Below, piece by piece: positions 11,326-25,000 of a stretch of 64,000 bases of DNA. The position numbers and the translations under genes were made by a program. Positions within the stretch are counted from its first letter, which is position 1. Each line of letters begins with the position of its first letter. Under the pieces are notes generated by a model. It saw nothing but the letters and a program-made list of their open reading frames with translations. It ran no database searches and was not told the origin of the DNA. Source of the DNA: Climacium dendroides (Eukaryota; Streptophyta; Bryopsida; Hypnales; Climaciaceae); the NCBI GenBank assembly GCA_950106755.1, contig OX467082.1, positions 11,594,001-11,658,000 on the forward strand. The letters run 5' to 3'.

Positions 11326-12012
11326 TTTTCATAACTTCCAATACAAAGCTAAGTGAATGCCACAAATGTGACTTCTGTGCAATACACACTCGTGCTCTCA
11401 TTGACTTATCGACAATTGACGTCCAACTTTTGATTTCAAACGAACAAAAGTGTTGTGTATTGGTGATAAGCTGGGCTTCTTTACTTTCATTTTTTAACAA
11501 ATCCTTTTAAGTGCAAAAGTGGCGTTATAAATAATTTAGCAGTACAACACATTTTTGCATTCATCTATGTAGTGGATAGAAAATATCATGTTAGCACAAA
11601 TTACATCTCTTGGCAATATCATCCAAGATGTTATTTTAATTTGAAGTTTTTATGGTGAAAAACTTCATGGTTTTATGCCATTCTCTACCCACATTATTGC
11701 ACCAGAATAGTCCAATAAGTAAGGTAGTATGTTCTTTGAGCGACCTTCTTTGAGAGCTAATTGCAATTTGGAGAAGCTATACTCCTTGAAACAATTTTTA
11801 GTAAATTTTAGTAGGGAGAAAAATGGAATTTCATATTCTTGGATCTTTGTGGAATTAGTTACTAATTTTTGAAGTTGAAATACTATGGTCACTAAAAGCA
11901 ACAACCTCCTTTGAAATGTACACTATTGGTACATTGAAGAAAACAAAATGTACCTTAGTGTTAGTGGCTATTTTTAAAAGCAAAGTCACCTTCTAAAGCA
12001 CCAGACTTTTAA

Positions 12013-12147
12013 CACTTAAACAATGTTGAGGTTGAAAAGTGTCCGATGGATGATTTGATGCTATTTAAATATAAAATGCACCTATTGGTCCAGTAATCCA
12101 AACATTTTAGCAACTACCTTGGTTATAGGGGTTGCATCCTTTAAGGG
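12013..12147 (+). mobile_element. TTAA-flanked short element, copy b
   Basis: Same element at the same place in unit 2, flanked by TTAA at 12009-12012 and 12148-12151. Confidence 0.55.
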
Positions 12148-12576
12148 TTAAACCCGAAATAAGCAAAGCTTTGAAAATGGATACTAAGAATTATTTAACC
12201 TTCTAAAGGTTGGCTTCCATATGGAGTCAAGGACATTTAAAAGCTACCACTAAACATTTTACTTCAATAAACCAATGGTGTACATTTTAGGAGGTGGTTT
12301 TTCTAGTGATCAATGTGTTTCAACTTCAAGAAATTTGTAACTAATTGCACAAAGGTCCAAAACATACGAAACGACTTTGATTTGATGTGTTTTTTTCCTA
12401 CGTAAATTTCTTGAAAATTGTTTCTAGAAGTTTAGCTTCCGCTTGGAAATGCAATGAGCTCTTCAAAAGATCGCTTTCACACCAATTGAATCTGGTTTAG
12501 AAATAGGTCTAAATTCATAGCTAACTTTATTTTCTTGAGAATGAGTCCAAGAACAAATGACTTTTCACATTCCTAA

Positions 12577-13015
12577 AGGTCTGTTCTCACTTGTCGTTAG
12601 GGGTGATCTTTGCAATGTGAATCCGGTTTAGAAGTAGGTCTAAATTTATTCCTAAGACCCTCATTAACAACACTTTGTAACCCCTAAACATCACATTGGA
12701 TGTTTTTGGGATGTTGAAAATTTGGAATTTCTTGAAAGTATCTACTCATCAAGTATTATAATCTAAAAATCCACACGGTGGATTCTCTTAGAAATTACAC
12801 ATTTACATCATAAGTAATTCGTTCCAAAATTCAACTGTGAAGTCCTCACTTAAATGAGACAATTTCAAATTATTCCATTTTTCCTTATCAAGTGCAAAAA
12901 AACTCTTCAATTCTAGTGCTTCGCTTGTGACATTTAGGGGGTAACCCCAAATGAGAATGTGATGTTTGGCTTGTGAAGTTTAGGGGTTAAGACCAAGTGA
13001 GAACGTACTTGAAGT
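12577..13015 (+). mobile_element. TA-flanked terminal-inverted-repeat element in the array
   Basis: Left end AAGGTCTGTTCTCACTTG and, on the other strand of the right end, AAGTACGTTCTCACTTGG. The left flank ends in TA; the right flank is degraded. The inverted array copy near 61,940 has TA next to the same end, and a much shorter relative sits at 41,942-42,043 with TA on both sides. This fits a Stowaway/mariner-like element. No transposase is seen. Confidence 0.45.
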
Positions 13016-16000
13016 CCAGAAATGGCCATCCAAAAAATGCATCCACCATATTACAGTGGATGAAATTTTTTTGAAGGGTTAATAATGAGTTTTACTTTGT
13101 CAGCACTTTTAATTTGGAGTTGCCCTCAAACATCATCTTCATATTTCATGATGGAAGTGTTGGACATAAGCTCATGTCTGGTGTGGGACAAAAACTTCAG
13201 CAGAAACCAATTTTGAAAATCTTCAGCAAAACCAATTTTGAAAAACTTTGGCAGTGAATGCTACAAAGTCATGTGACTTGTGTGCGAGACGACGAGAAGA
13301 ATCGCATCCCATCACAACTTCAGTTTCAGTCTTAACACCCACTCGTGCTCCCACGAACTTATCAACAATGAATGTCCAAGATCTGGTTTTAAACGCTCAA
13401 AAGTGTTCATGTATTAGTAATTAGCCGTGTTTCTTTATTTTCGTTTTTAACAAACTCTTTTAAGTGCAAAAGTGGTGAAATAAATCTTTTTTTAGCGGTA
13501 CACCACATTCTTGCATTCATCTATATAGTTGATAGAAAATATCATGTTAGCACAAATTATATGTCTATAAATATGTTTTCATTCACAATTTGGCAATATC
13601 ATCCGATATTTTTTTTAAATTTGATTTTTTTTGGCAAAAAATTTCATGTTTTCTTTGCCATTTTCAACTGAATTATTATTTTTTGGTGCAATTTGGTACC
13701 AGAAAGCCTAATAAGTACGGTAGTTTGTTCTAAAAGTGACCTCTCCTTACAATTGATTGCATTTGGGGGGGAAACTAAACTACTTGAAACAATTTTCAAT
13801 AAATTTTTGTAAGAAGAAAAATGGAATTGGCATCACACCCAAGTCTTTTCGTATTCTCTGGACCTTTGTGGAATTAGTTAAAACATTTTGAAGTTGAAAC
13901 ACAATGGTCACCAAAAGCAATGACCTCTTCACAAAATGTACACTATTGGTGCATTGAAGAAAGTAAGGTTGCTTTTTAGAGTGTCCTACCTTAAATCCAA
14001 AACTATCAAAGCATCATAAGTGGATTCTAAAAATTATTTAAACCTCTTCAAGGGCCAACTTACATGAAGAATCCGGGGCATTTAGAAGCTATCACTAACA
14101 TAGAGGTACATTTTGCTTTCTTCATTGCACCAATAGTGTACATTTCAAGAAGGGTTGCTTTTAAAGGACCATTGTGTTTCAACTTCAAAAATTCCTAACT
14201 AATTGCACAAAGGTCCAAAAAAATATTAAACAATTTCAGATCAATGTGTTTTTCTAAACAAATTTTTAACACCAAGTGAGGACGTGGTGTTTGGCTTGTG
14301 ACGTTTAGGGGTGAACACCAAGTGAGAACATACTTGAAGTTCAGAAATGGTCGTCCATAAAAAGCAATGACCATATTACATTGCATGAAATTTTTTGAAG
14401 GGTTAATAATGTATTTCCAATGACGGTGACCTTGAGTTTTACTGCGTCAGCACTTTTAATTTGGAGTTGCGCTTCAAACATCAGCTTCACCTTTCATGAT
14501 GAAAACGTTGGACATAAATTAAGCCCCTTATTTGGTCAAAACCAATTTTGAAAAACTTCATCAGAAACCCATTTTGAAAAACTTTAGGAGTGAATGCCAC
14601 AAAGTAACGTGACTTGTGTGCAGGACGACGAGAAGTTGCATCCCATCACAACTTCTGTTTTAATTGCAACACACACTCGTGCTCCAACGAACTTATCAAC
14701 AACTAACGTCCAACTTCTGGTTCTAAATGGTTCATGTATTGGTAATAAGCTGTGCTTCTTTACTTTCATTTTTTAACATACTCTTTAAAGTGCGAAAGTC
14801 GCAATATAATTTTTTTTAGCAGTACACCACATTTTTGCATTCATCTATGTAGTGGATAGAAAATATCATGTTAGCACAAATAACATCTTTATAAATATGT
14901 TTTCATTCAAAACTTAGCAATTTCATCTAAGATGTTTTTTCTAATTTGAAGCTTTTTGGCAAAAAACTTGAAGTTTTTTTTGTTTTCAATTGAATTATCA
15001 TTTTCTTAATGCGTAATACGTAAGGTAGTTTGTTTTGAAAGTGACCTCTCCTCAAAGTTGATTGCATTTGGGGGAAGCTACACTCCTTGAAACAATTTTC
15101 AGTAAATTTTTGTAGGAAGAAAAATGGAACGGCATCACACCCAAGTTGTTTCATATTCTCTAGACCTTCATGGAATTAGTTAGAAATTTTTGAAGTTAAA
15201 AGGCAATGTTCACCAAAAGCAACTATCTCCTGACCAAATGTACATTGTTGGTACATTGAAGAAAGCAAGGTCACTTTTTAGAGCGCCTTACCTAAAAATC
15301 CCAAATAGTCAAAGCATCATAAATGGATACTAATAATTATTTAACCCTCTAAAGGTCGGCTTCCATATGGAGTTGGGGGCATTTAGAAGCCACCACTAAC
15401 ATAGAGGTACATTTTGCATTTCAACTTCAGAAATTCCTAACTAATTGCACAAAGGTCAAAAAAATACGAAACGACTTTGGTTTGATGCGTTTTTCCTCAA
15501 CAAATTTTTTTGACGTAATTCCAACGACGGTGACCTTGAGTTTCACTGCATTAGCCCTTTTTATTTGGAGTTGCGCTTCAAACATCAACTTCATCTTTCA
15601 TGATGAGAACGTTCGACGTAACTTAACCCCCCTGTGTGGCCAAAACTGATTTTGAAAAACTTTACCACAAAGTAATGTGACTTCTGTGCGGGATGACGAG
15701 AAGTCACATCCCATCGCAACTTCAGTTTCAGTCGCAACACGCGCTCGTGCTCAGACAAACTTATCACGACAATGGACGTCCAACTTCCGGTTTTAAACAG
15801 ACAAAAGTGCTCGTGTATTGCTAATAAGCCAGGCTTCTTTATTTTCATTTTTAAACAAACTCAAGTGCAAAAGTGGCAGTATTAACTTTTTTTTGGCAGT
15901 ACACCAAATTTTTGAATTCATGTATATAGTGGATAGAAAATATCACGTTGGTACAAATTACATGTCTATAAATATGTTTTCATACACAATCTTGGCAATT

Positions 16001-17676
16001 TCATCTAAGATGTTTTTGTTTAATTTGGAGTGTTTTTGGCACAAGAATGCCTAGTAGGTAAGGAAATTTGCTCTGAAATCGACCTTTTTGAAGAGCTAAT
16101 TGCAATTTGGGGAATCTATACTCCTTGAAACAATTTCCAGTAAATTTTTGTAGGAAGAAAAATGGAATTTCATACTCTTTGGACCTTCATGGAATTTGTT
16201 ACTAATTTTTCAAGTTGAAACGCAATGATCACTAAATTACTTGTCTATGAATATGTTTTCATCCACGATCTAGCAATTGCATCCAGTTTTTTTCATATTT
16301 GAAGTTTTTAAGTGTAAAAATTCATAATTTTTTGCCATTTCAACCAACTTATTTTTTTCTTCGTCCAATTTGGCACCAAAAGCCTAATAAGTAAGGTAGT
16401 GTGTTTTGAAAGTGACTTCTCCTTAGAGTTGATTGCATTTTGGTAGAGCTACAATCCTTGAAACAATTTTCAATAAATTCTTGTAGGAAGAAAAATAGAA
16501 TTGGGATCACACCCAAGTCGTTTCATATTCCTCGAACCTTTGTGTAATTAATTCAAACATTTTGAAGTTGAAAACCATGGTCACTAAAAGCAAAAAAACC
16601 TTGAACAACATGTACATTGTTGGTACATTGAAGAAAGCAATGTTACTTTTTAGAGCACCCTACCTTAAATCCAAATCCATCATAGCATCACAAATGGATA
16701 CTAAAATTTATTTAACCCTCTTAAGGGCTAGCTTGCGTGTGGAGTCAGTGGCATTTAAAAGTCACCACATAGAGATATATTTTACTTTCTTCAATGCACC
16801 ACCAATGTACATTTCAAGAGGTGGTTGCTTTAAGCGACCATTGCGTTTCAACTTCAAAACTTTCTAACGAATTGCACAAAAGGTCCCAAAATACAAAACG
16901 ACTTCAGTTCAATGCGTTTATTTCCTACAAAAATTTCCTCCTTTTCATAACTTCCAATACAAAGCTAAGTGAATGCCACAAATGTGACTTCTGTGCGGGA
17001 CAACAAGAAGTCGCATCCCATCGCAACTTCATTTTCAGTCACAACACACACTCGTGCTCTGATGAACTTATCGACAACTGATGTCCAAGTTCTGCTTTCA
17101 AATGGACAAAAGTGTTGTGTATTGGTGATAAGCCATGCTTCTTTACTTTCATTTTTAACAAACTCCTTTCAGTGCAAAAGTGGTGATATAAATCTTTTTT
17201 AGAGGTACACCACATTTTTGAATTCATCTATATACTGCATAGAAAATATCACGTTAGCACAAATTACATCTCTTGGCAATATCATCCAAGATGTTATTTT
17301 AATTTGAAGTTTTTATGGTGAAAAACTTCATGGTTTTATGCCATTTTCTACCCACATTATTGCACCACAATAGTCTAATAAGTAAGATAGTGTGCTCTTT
17401 AAGCAACCTTTTTTGAGAGCTAATTGCAATTTGGAGAAGCTATACTCCTTGAAACAATTTTTAGTAAAATTTTGTAGGAAGAAAAATGGAATTTCATATT
17501 CTTTGGACCTTTGTGGAATTAGTTACTAATTTTTGAAGTTGAAATGCTATGGTCACTAAAAGCAACAACCTCCTTTGAAATGTACACTATTGGTACATTG
17601 AAGAAAACAAAATGTACCTTAGTGTTAGTGGCTATTATTAAAAGCAAGGTCACCTTCTAGAGCACCTGACCTTTAT

Positions 17677-17811
17677 CATTTAAACAATGTTGAGGTTGAA
17701 AAGTGTCCGATGGATGATTTGATGCTATTTAAACACAAAATGCACCTATTGGTCCAGTAATCCAAACATTTTAGCAACTACCTTGGTTATAGGGATTGTG
17801 TCCTTGAAGGG
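17677..17811 (+). mobile_element. TTAA-flanked short element, copy c
   Basis: Same element in unit 3. The left flank is mutated to TTAT (17673-17676); the right TTAA is at 17812-17815. Confidence 0.5.
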
Positions 17812-18458
17812 TTAAACCCCAAATAATCAAAGGATTGAAAATGGATACTAAGAATTATTTAACCTTCTAAAGGTTGGCTTCCATATGGAGTAAGGACATT
17901 TAAAAGCCACCACTAAACATTTTACTTCAATAAATCAATGGTGTACATTTTAGGAGGTGGTTTTTTTAGTGATCAATGTGTTTCAACTTCAAAAATTTGT
18001 AACTAATTGCACAAAGGTCCAAAACATACAAAACAACTTTGATTCGATGCGATTTTTTCCTACGTAAATTTCTTGAAAATCATTTCAAGAAGTTTAGCTT
18101 CTCCTTGGGAATGTAGTCAGCTCTTCAAAAGATTGCTTTAATACCAATTGAATCCAGTTTAGAAGTAGGTCGAAATTTATTCCTAAGACCCTTAGTAACA
18201 ACACTCTCTAACCCCTAAACATCACATCAGATTTTTTTGGGATGTTGAAAATCTGGAATTTCTTGAAAGCATCTACTCATCAAGTATTATAATTTCAAAA
18301 TCCACATGGTAGATTCTCTTTGAAATTGCACATTTACATCATCAAGTAATTCATTCCAAAATCCAATCGTGATGTCCTCGCTTAAACGAGACAATTTCAA
18401 ATTATTCCATTTTTCCTTATCAAGTGCAAAAAAACTCTTCACTTCTAGTGCTTGGTTT

Positions 18459-18600
18459 GTGACGTTTAGGGGGTTAACACCAAATGAAAATGTGGTGTTT
18501 GGCTTTTGACATTTAGAGATTAACACCAAATGAGACTGTGGGATTTGGCTTGTGACGTTTAGGGGTGAACACCAAGTGAGAACGTACTTGAAGTCCAGAA
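18459..18600 (+). repeat. About 47-bp minisatellite inside array unit 3
   Basis: Three degenerate tandem copies of TGTGACGTTTAGGGG-TTAACACCAA(A/G)TGA-GTGGTGTTTGGCTT. Spacer lengths and sequence are not those of a CRISPR array. Confidence 0.55.
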
Positions 18601-20100
18601 ATGGTTGTCCAAAAAATTTCATCTACTGTAGTACAGTGGATGAAATTTTTTTAGGGGTTAATAATGTGTTTCCAACGACAGTGACCTTGAGTTTTACTGC
18701 GTCAGCACTTTTAAATTTGGAGTTGCACTTCAAACATCAGCTTCATCCTTTATGATGAAAATGTTGGATGTAAGCTCCCTCTCTGTCAAAACCCATTTTG
18801 AAAAACTTCAGCAGAAACCGATGCTAAAAAACTTCGGCAGTGAATGCTGGAACATGACTTGTGTGCGGGACGACAAGAAGTCCCATCCCGTTGCAACTTC
18901 AGTTTCAGTCCCAAAACACACTCGTGCAACGTCCAACTTCTGGTTTTAAACACACAAAAGTGTTCGTGTATTGGTAATAAGCCGGGCTTCTTTACTTTCA
19001 TTTTTTAATGAACTCTCTTAAGTGCGAAAGTGGCAATATAAATCTTTTTTTAGCGGTACACCATATTTTTGCATTCATCTAGATAGAAAATATCACGTTA
19101 GCACAAATTATATGTCTATAAATATGTTTTCATTCATAACTTGGCAATTTCATTCAAGATGTTTTTCTAATTTGTGCAAAAAAATTCATGGGTTTTTTTC
19201 CATTTTCAATTGAATTATCATTTTCCAGTGCAATTTTGGTACCAGGAAGCCTAATAAGTAAGGTAGTTTGTTCTGAAAATGACCTCTCCTTAGAGTTGAT
19301 TGCATTTTGGGGGAAGCTAAACTCCTTGAAACAATTTTCAGTGAATTTTTGTAGGAAGAAAAATAGAATTGGCATCACACCCAAGTCGTTTCGTATTCTC
19401 TAGACCTTTGTGGAATTAGTTAAAACATTTTGAAGTTAAAACGCAATGGTCACCAAAAGCAACAACCTTTTGGCAAAATCTACACTATTGGTACATTGGA
19501 GAAAGTAAGGTTGCTTTTTAGAGCGTTCAACCTTAAATTCAAAACAATCAAAGCATCATAAGTGGATTCTAAGAATTATTTAAACCTCTCTAAAGGCCGG
19601 CTTCTATGAGGAGTCTCGGACATTTAGAAGCCACCACTAACATAGAGGTACATTTTGCTTTCTTCATTGCACAAGTAGTGTACATTTCAATAGGGGGTTA
19701 CTTGAAGGGACCATTGTGTTTCAAAAATTCCTAACTAATTGCACAAAGGTCCAAAACATACGAAACGACTTTGGTTTGATGCATCTTTTCCTGAACAAAT
19801 TTTTTTTGACGTATTTTGCAATAATAGTAACCTTGAGTTTTACTGTGTCAGCACTTTTAAATTTGGAGTTGCGCTTCAAACATCGACTTCATCTTTCATG
19901 ATGAAAATGTTGGACGTAAGCTCCCTCTCTGGCCAAAACCCATTTTGAAAAACTTGGGCAGTGAATGCCACAAAGTAATGTGACTTCTGTGCGGGACAAT
20001 GAGAAGAGTCACATCCCATCACAACTTAGTTTCATTCGCAACACACACTCGTGCTCTGACAAACTTATGAAGACAACTGACGTCCAACTTCTGGTTTTAA

Positions 20101-20244
20101 CCCATTAAGGACCAGGTCGATGAATGGAGTGAAAAAGTGGCTGAAAATGACATGTTTTCATTAGTATCCACTTTGACTACTAATGAAAACATGTCAGTTT
20201 CAACCAGTTTTTCATTTCTTGTCATCGACCTGGTCCTTAATGGG
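20101..20244. mobile_element. 144-bp near-perfect foldback element with TTAA flanks
   Basis: Ends CCCATTAAGGACCAGGTCG and CGACCTGGTCCTTAATGGG are exact inverted repeats. Inner parts also pair: GACATGTTTTCATTAGTA against TACTAATGAAAACATGTC. TTAA lies on both sides (20097-20100 and 20245-20248). Other array copies read GGTTTTAAACACAC at this place, so the empty site is known. TTAA duplication plus ends starting CCC is the piggyBac pattern; a TA duplication with one base longer ends is the alternative reading. No protein is encoded. Confidence 0.75.
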
Positions 20245-22047
20245 TTAAACATACAAAAGTGTTCGTGTATTGGTGATAAGTTGTGCTTCTTTTTCTTCAT
20301 TTTTTTTATGAACTCTTTTAAGTGCAAAAGTGGCGATGTAAATTTTTTTAGTGGTACACCACATTTTTGCATTCATCTATATAGTGGAGTAGAAAATATC
20401 ACGTTAGCACAAAGTACATTTCTATAAATATATTTTCATCCACAACCAGGCAATGTCATCCAAGATGTTATTTTCATTTGAAGTTTTTATGGTGCTTCTT
20501 TACTTTCATTTTTTACGAACTCAAGTGTGAAAGTGGTAATATAAATTTTTTTAGTAGTGCACCACATTTTTTAATTCATCTGTATAGTCAATAGAAAATA
20601 TCACTTTAGCATAAATGACTACATCTCTATAAAAATGTTTTCATTCACAACGTGGCAATTTCATCTAAGATGTGTGTTTTATTAATTTCAAGTTTTTTGG
20701 CAAAAAACTTCATGGTTTTTTTCCATTTTCTACCCACATTATTGCACCAAAATATTCTAATAAATATGGTAGTTTGCTCTTAAAGTGACCTTTTCTAAGA
20801 GCTAATTCAATTTGGAGAAGCTATACTCCTTGAAATTTTTTGTAAGAAGAGAAATAGAATTTCATATTCTTTGGACCTTCGTGGAATTAGTTACTAATTT
20901 TTGAAGTTGAAACACAATGGTCACTAAATTACATGTCTATGAATATGTTTTCATCCACGATTTAGCAATTTCATCCAATTTTTTTTAATTTGGAGTTTTT
21001 TAGGTTTAAAAATTCATGGTTTTTTGCCATTTTCAACCAAATTATTTTTCTCTTGATGCAATTTGGCACCAAGAAACCTAATAAGTAAGGTAGTTTGTTT
21101 TGAAAGTAACCTCTCTTTAGGGTTGATTGCATTTGGGGTAAGCTACACTCCTTGAAACAACTTTCAGTAAATTTTTGTAGGAAGAAAAATAGAATTGGGA
21201 TCACACCCAAGTCGATTCATAATCCTTGGACCTTTGTGTAATTAATTAAAACATTTTGAAGTTGAAAAGCAATGGCCACTAAAAGCAACAACCCCTTAAA
21301 CAAAATGTACATTGTTGGTACATTGAAGAAAGCAATGTTTCTGTTTAAAACATCCTACCTTAAATCAAAATCCATCATAGCATCACAAATGGATACTAAA
21401 CATTATTTAACCCTCTTAAGGGCTAGCTTCCGTGTGGATTCACTAGCATTTAGAAGTCACCACATAGAGATATATTTTACTTTCTTCAATGCACCAGTAG
21501 TAGACATTTTAAGAGGTGGTTGCTTTAAAAATTTCTAACTAATTGCACAAAAGGTCCAAAAAATACAAAACCACTTCAGTTCGATGTGGTGTTTTCCTAC
21601 AAAAATTTCCTCAAAATTGTTTCTAGAAGTTTAGCTTCCCCTTGGAAATGTAGTCACTTCTTAAAAAGATCGCTTTAACACCAAACTACCTTGTCATAAC
21701 TTCCAGTACAAAGCTAAGTGAATGCCACAAATGTGACTTCTCTGCGGGATGACGAGAAGTCGCATCCCATTGCAACTTTAGTTTCAAGTCACAACATGCA
21801 CTCGTGCTCCAACGAACTTATCAACAACTGACGTCCAACTTCTAGTTTCAAACAAACAAAAGTGTTCGTATTTGTGTATGGTAAGCCGGGCTTCTTTAAT
21901 TTCATTTTTAATGAACTCTTTTAAGTGCAAAAGTGGTGATATAAATCTTTTTTAGCGGTACACCACATTTTTGCATTCATCTATATAGTTGATAGAAAAT
22001 ATCAAGTTAGCACAAATTACATCTCTATAAATATGTTTTCATCCACA

Positions 22048-25000
22048 ACTTGGCAATATCATCCAAGATGTTATTTTAATTTGAAGTTTTTATGGTGAAA
22101 AACTTCATGGTTTTTTGCCATTCTCTACCCACATTTTTTGGTGAAAAACTTCAAATTATTCCATTTTTCCTTATCAAGTGCAAAAAAACTCTTCACTTCT
22201 AGTGCTTCGCTTGTGAAATTTAGGGGGTAACACCAAATGAAAATGTGGTGTTTGGCTTGTGACGTTTAGGGGTTAACACCAAGTGAGAACGTACTTGAAG
22301 TCTAGAAATGGCCATCCAAAAAATGCATCAACTATATTACAGTGGATGAAATTTTTTTGAAGGGTTAATAATGTGTTTCCAACAACGGTGACCTTGAGTT
22401 TTACCGTGTTAGCACTTTTAATTTGGAGTTGCGCTTCAAACATGAGCTTCATTTTTCATGATGAAAGTGTTGGACATAAGCCCCTGTCTGGTCAAAACCC
22501 ATTTTGAAAAACTTCAGCAAAAACCAATTTTGAAAAACTTTGGTAGTGAATGCCACAAAGTAACGTGACTTTTGTGCGGGACGACAAGAAGTCGCATCCC
22601 ATCGCAACTTCAGTTTCAGTCACAACACACACTCGTGCGCCCACGAACTTATCGATGAACGTCCAACTTCTGGTTTTAAACACACAAAAGTGTTCGTGTA
22701 TTGGTAATTAGCCGTATTTCTTTATTTTCCTTTTTCACGAACTCTTTTAAGTGCAAAAGTGGTGATATAAATCTTTTTTAGCGATACACCACATTTTTGC
22801 ATTCATCTACACGTTAGTACAAATTATATGTCTATAAATATGTTTTCATTCACAATTTGGCAATATCATCCGATATTTTTTTAAATTCGTAGTTTTTTTG
22901 GCGAAACATTTCATGTTTTTTTGCCATTTTCAACTGAATTATTATTTTCCGGTGTAATTTGGCACTAGGAAGCCTAATAAGTAAGGTAGTTTGTTCTGAA
23001 AGTGACCTCTCCTCAAAGTATATTGCATTTTAGGGAAGCTAAACTCCTTGAAACAATTTTTAAGAAATTTTTGTAAGAAGAAAAATGGAACTGGCATTAC
23101 ACCCAAGTCGTTTCGAATTCTCTGGACATTTGAGGAATTACTTAAAACATTTTGAAGTTAAAACGCAATGGTCACCAAAAGCAATGACCTCTTCACAAAA
23201 TGTACACTATTGGTACATTGAAGAAAGTAAGGTTGTTTTTTAGAGCGTCTTACCTTAAATCCAAAACTATCAAAGCATCATAAGTGGATTCTAAGAATTA
23301 TTTAAACCTCTTCAAGGGCCAACTTACATGAAGAATCCGGGGCATTTAGAAGCTATCACCAACATAGAGGTACATTTTGCTTTCTTCATTGCACCAATAG
23401 TGTACATTTCAAAAAGGGTTGCTTTAAAGGACCATTGTGTTTCAACTTCAAAAATTCCTAACTAATTGCACAAAGGTCAAAAAATATATGAAACAACTTC
23501 GGATCAATGTGTTTTTCTAAACAAATTTTAACACCAAGTGAGGACGTGGTGTTTGGCTTGTGACGTTTAGGAATGAACACCAAGTGAGAACATACTTGAA
23601 GTTCAGAAATGGTCGTCCATAAAATGCAATGACCATATTACATTGCATGAATTTTTTTGAAGGGTTAATAATGTATTTCCAATGACGGTGACCTTGAGTT
23701 TTACTACATCAACACTTTTAATGTGGAGTTGCTCTTCAAACATCAGCTTCACCTTTCATGATGAAAACGTTGGACATAAATTAAAACCCTTGGTGGATCA
23801 AAACCAATTTTGAAAAACTTCATCAGAAACCCATTTTGAAAAACTTTGGCAGTGAATGCCACAAAGTAACGTGACTTGTGTGCGTGACGACGAGAAGTTG
23901 CATCCCATCACAACTTCAGTTTCAGTTGCAATACGCACTCGTGCTCCAACGAACTTATCCAACTTCTAGTTTTAAACGGTTCATGTATTGGCAATAAGCT
24001 GTGCTTCTTTACTTTCATTTTTTAACGAACTCTGTTAAGTGTGAAAGTGGCGATATAAATGTTTTAGCAGTACACCATATTTTTGCATTCATTTATATAG
24101 TGGATAGAAAATATCACATTAGCACAAATTACATCTCTATAAATATGTTTTCATCCACAACCTAGAAATTTCATCTAAGATTTTTTTTTAATTTGAAGTT
24201 TTCTGGCAAAAAACTTCATGGTCTTTTTTCATTTTCAATTGAATTATTTTTTCTCAATGTGTAATAGGTAAGGTAGTTTGTCTTGAAAGTGACCTCTGCA
24301 TTTGGGGGAAGCTACACTCCTTGAAACAATTTACAGTAAATTTTGGTAGGAAGAAAAATGAAATTGGAATCACACCAAAATCGTTTCATACTCTTTGGAC
24401 CTTCATGGAATTAATTAAAACATTTTGAAGTTGAAACACAATGGTCACTAAAAGCAACGACCTGCTTGACAAAATGTACATTGTTGGTACATTTAAGAAA
24501 GCAAGGTCACTTTTTAGAATGCCTTACCTTAATATCCCAGATACTCAAAGCATCATAAATGGATACTAAGAATTATTTAACCCTCTAAAGGTCAGCTTCC
24601 ATGTGGAGTCCGGGGCATTTAGAAGCCACCACTAACATAGAGGTACATTTTGTTTTCTTCACTGCACCAGTTGTGTACATTTCAAGAGGGGGTTGTTTAA
24701 AGGGACAATTGCATTTCAACTTCAAAAATTCCTAACTAATTGCACAAAGGTCCAAAAAATACGAACAAATTTTTTTGACATATTTCCAACGACCGTGACC
24801 TTGAGTTTTATTGTGTCAGCACTTTTAATTTGGAGTTGCACTTCAAACATCAACTTCATCTTTCATCATGAAAACGTTGGATGTAACTTAAGCCCCGTGT
24901 GGTCAAAACCCATTTTGAAAAACTTCAGCACAAACCAATTTTTGAAAAACATCGACAATGAATGCCTCAAAGTAACATGACTTGTATGTGGGACGACAAG

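Larger units (their letters stand above)
6378..11607 (+). repeat. Higher-order array unit 1
   Basis: Starts at the landmark TCTTGGCAATATCATCCAAG. It contains TTAA element copy a (406 bp into the unit) and was later split by Helitron 1. Length is 5,230 bp, or about 4,366 bp without the Helitron. Confidence 0.7.
11608..17270 (+). repeat. Higher-order array unit 2
   Basis: Same start landmark as unit 1; 5,663 bp; TTAA element copy b lies 405 bp in. It contains a fuller copy of the TA-flanked element at 12,577-13,015. The stretch 16,225-16,935 is nearly identical to 10,535-11,240 of unit 1, which suggests fairly recent amplification or gene-conversion-like exchange. Confidence 0.7.
17271..22047 (+). 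repeat. Higher-order array unit 3
   Basis: Same start landmark; 4,777 bp; TTAA element copy c lies 406 bp in. The stretch 18,357-19,700 closely matches 7,467-9,660 of unit 1 without the Helitron and supplies the Helitron empty site near 19,520-19,530. It carries the 144-bp foldback insertion at 20,101. Confidence 0.7.

Noticed and set aside
18459..18600. Regular repeats that could suggest a CRISPR array
   Set aside because: Directly tandem 47-bp degenerate repeats without unique spacers, in a plant nuclear context.
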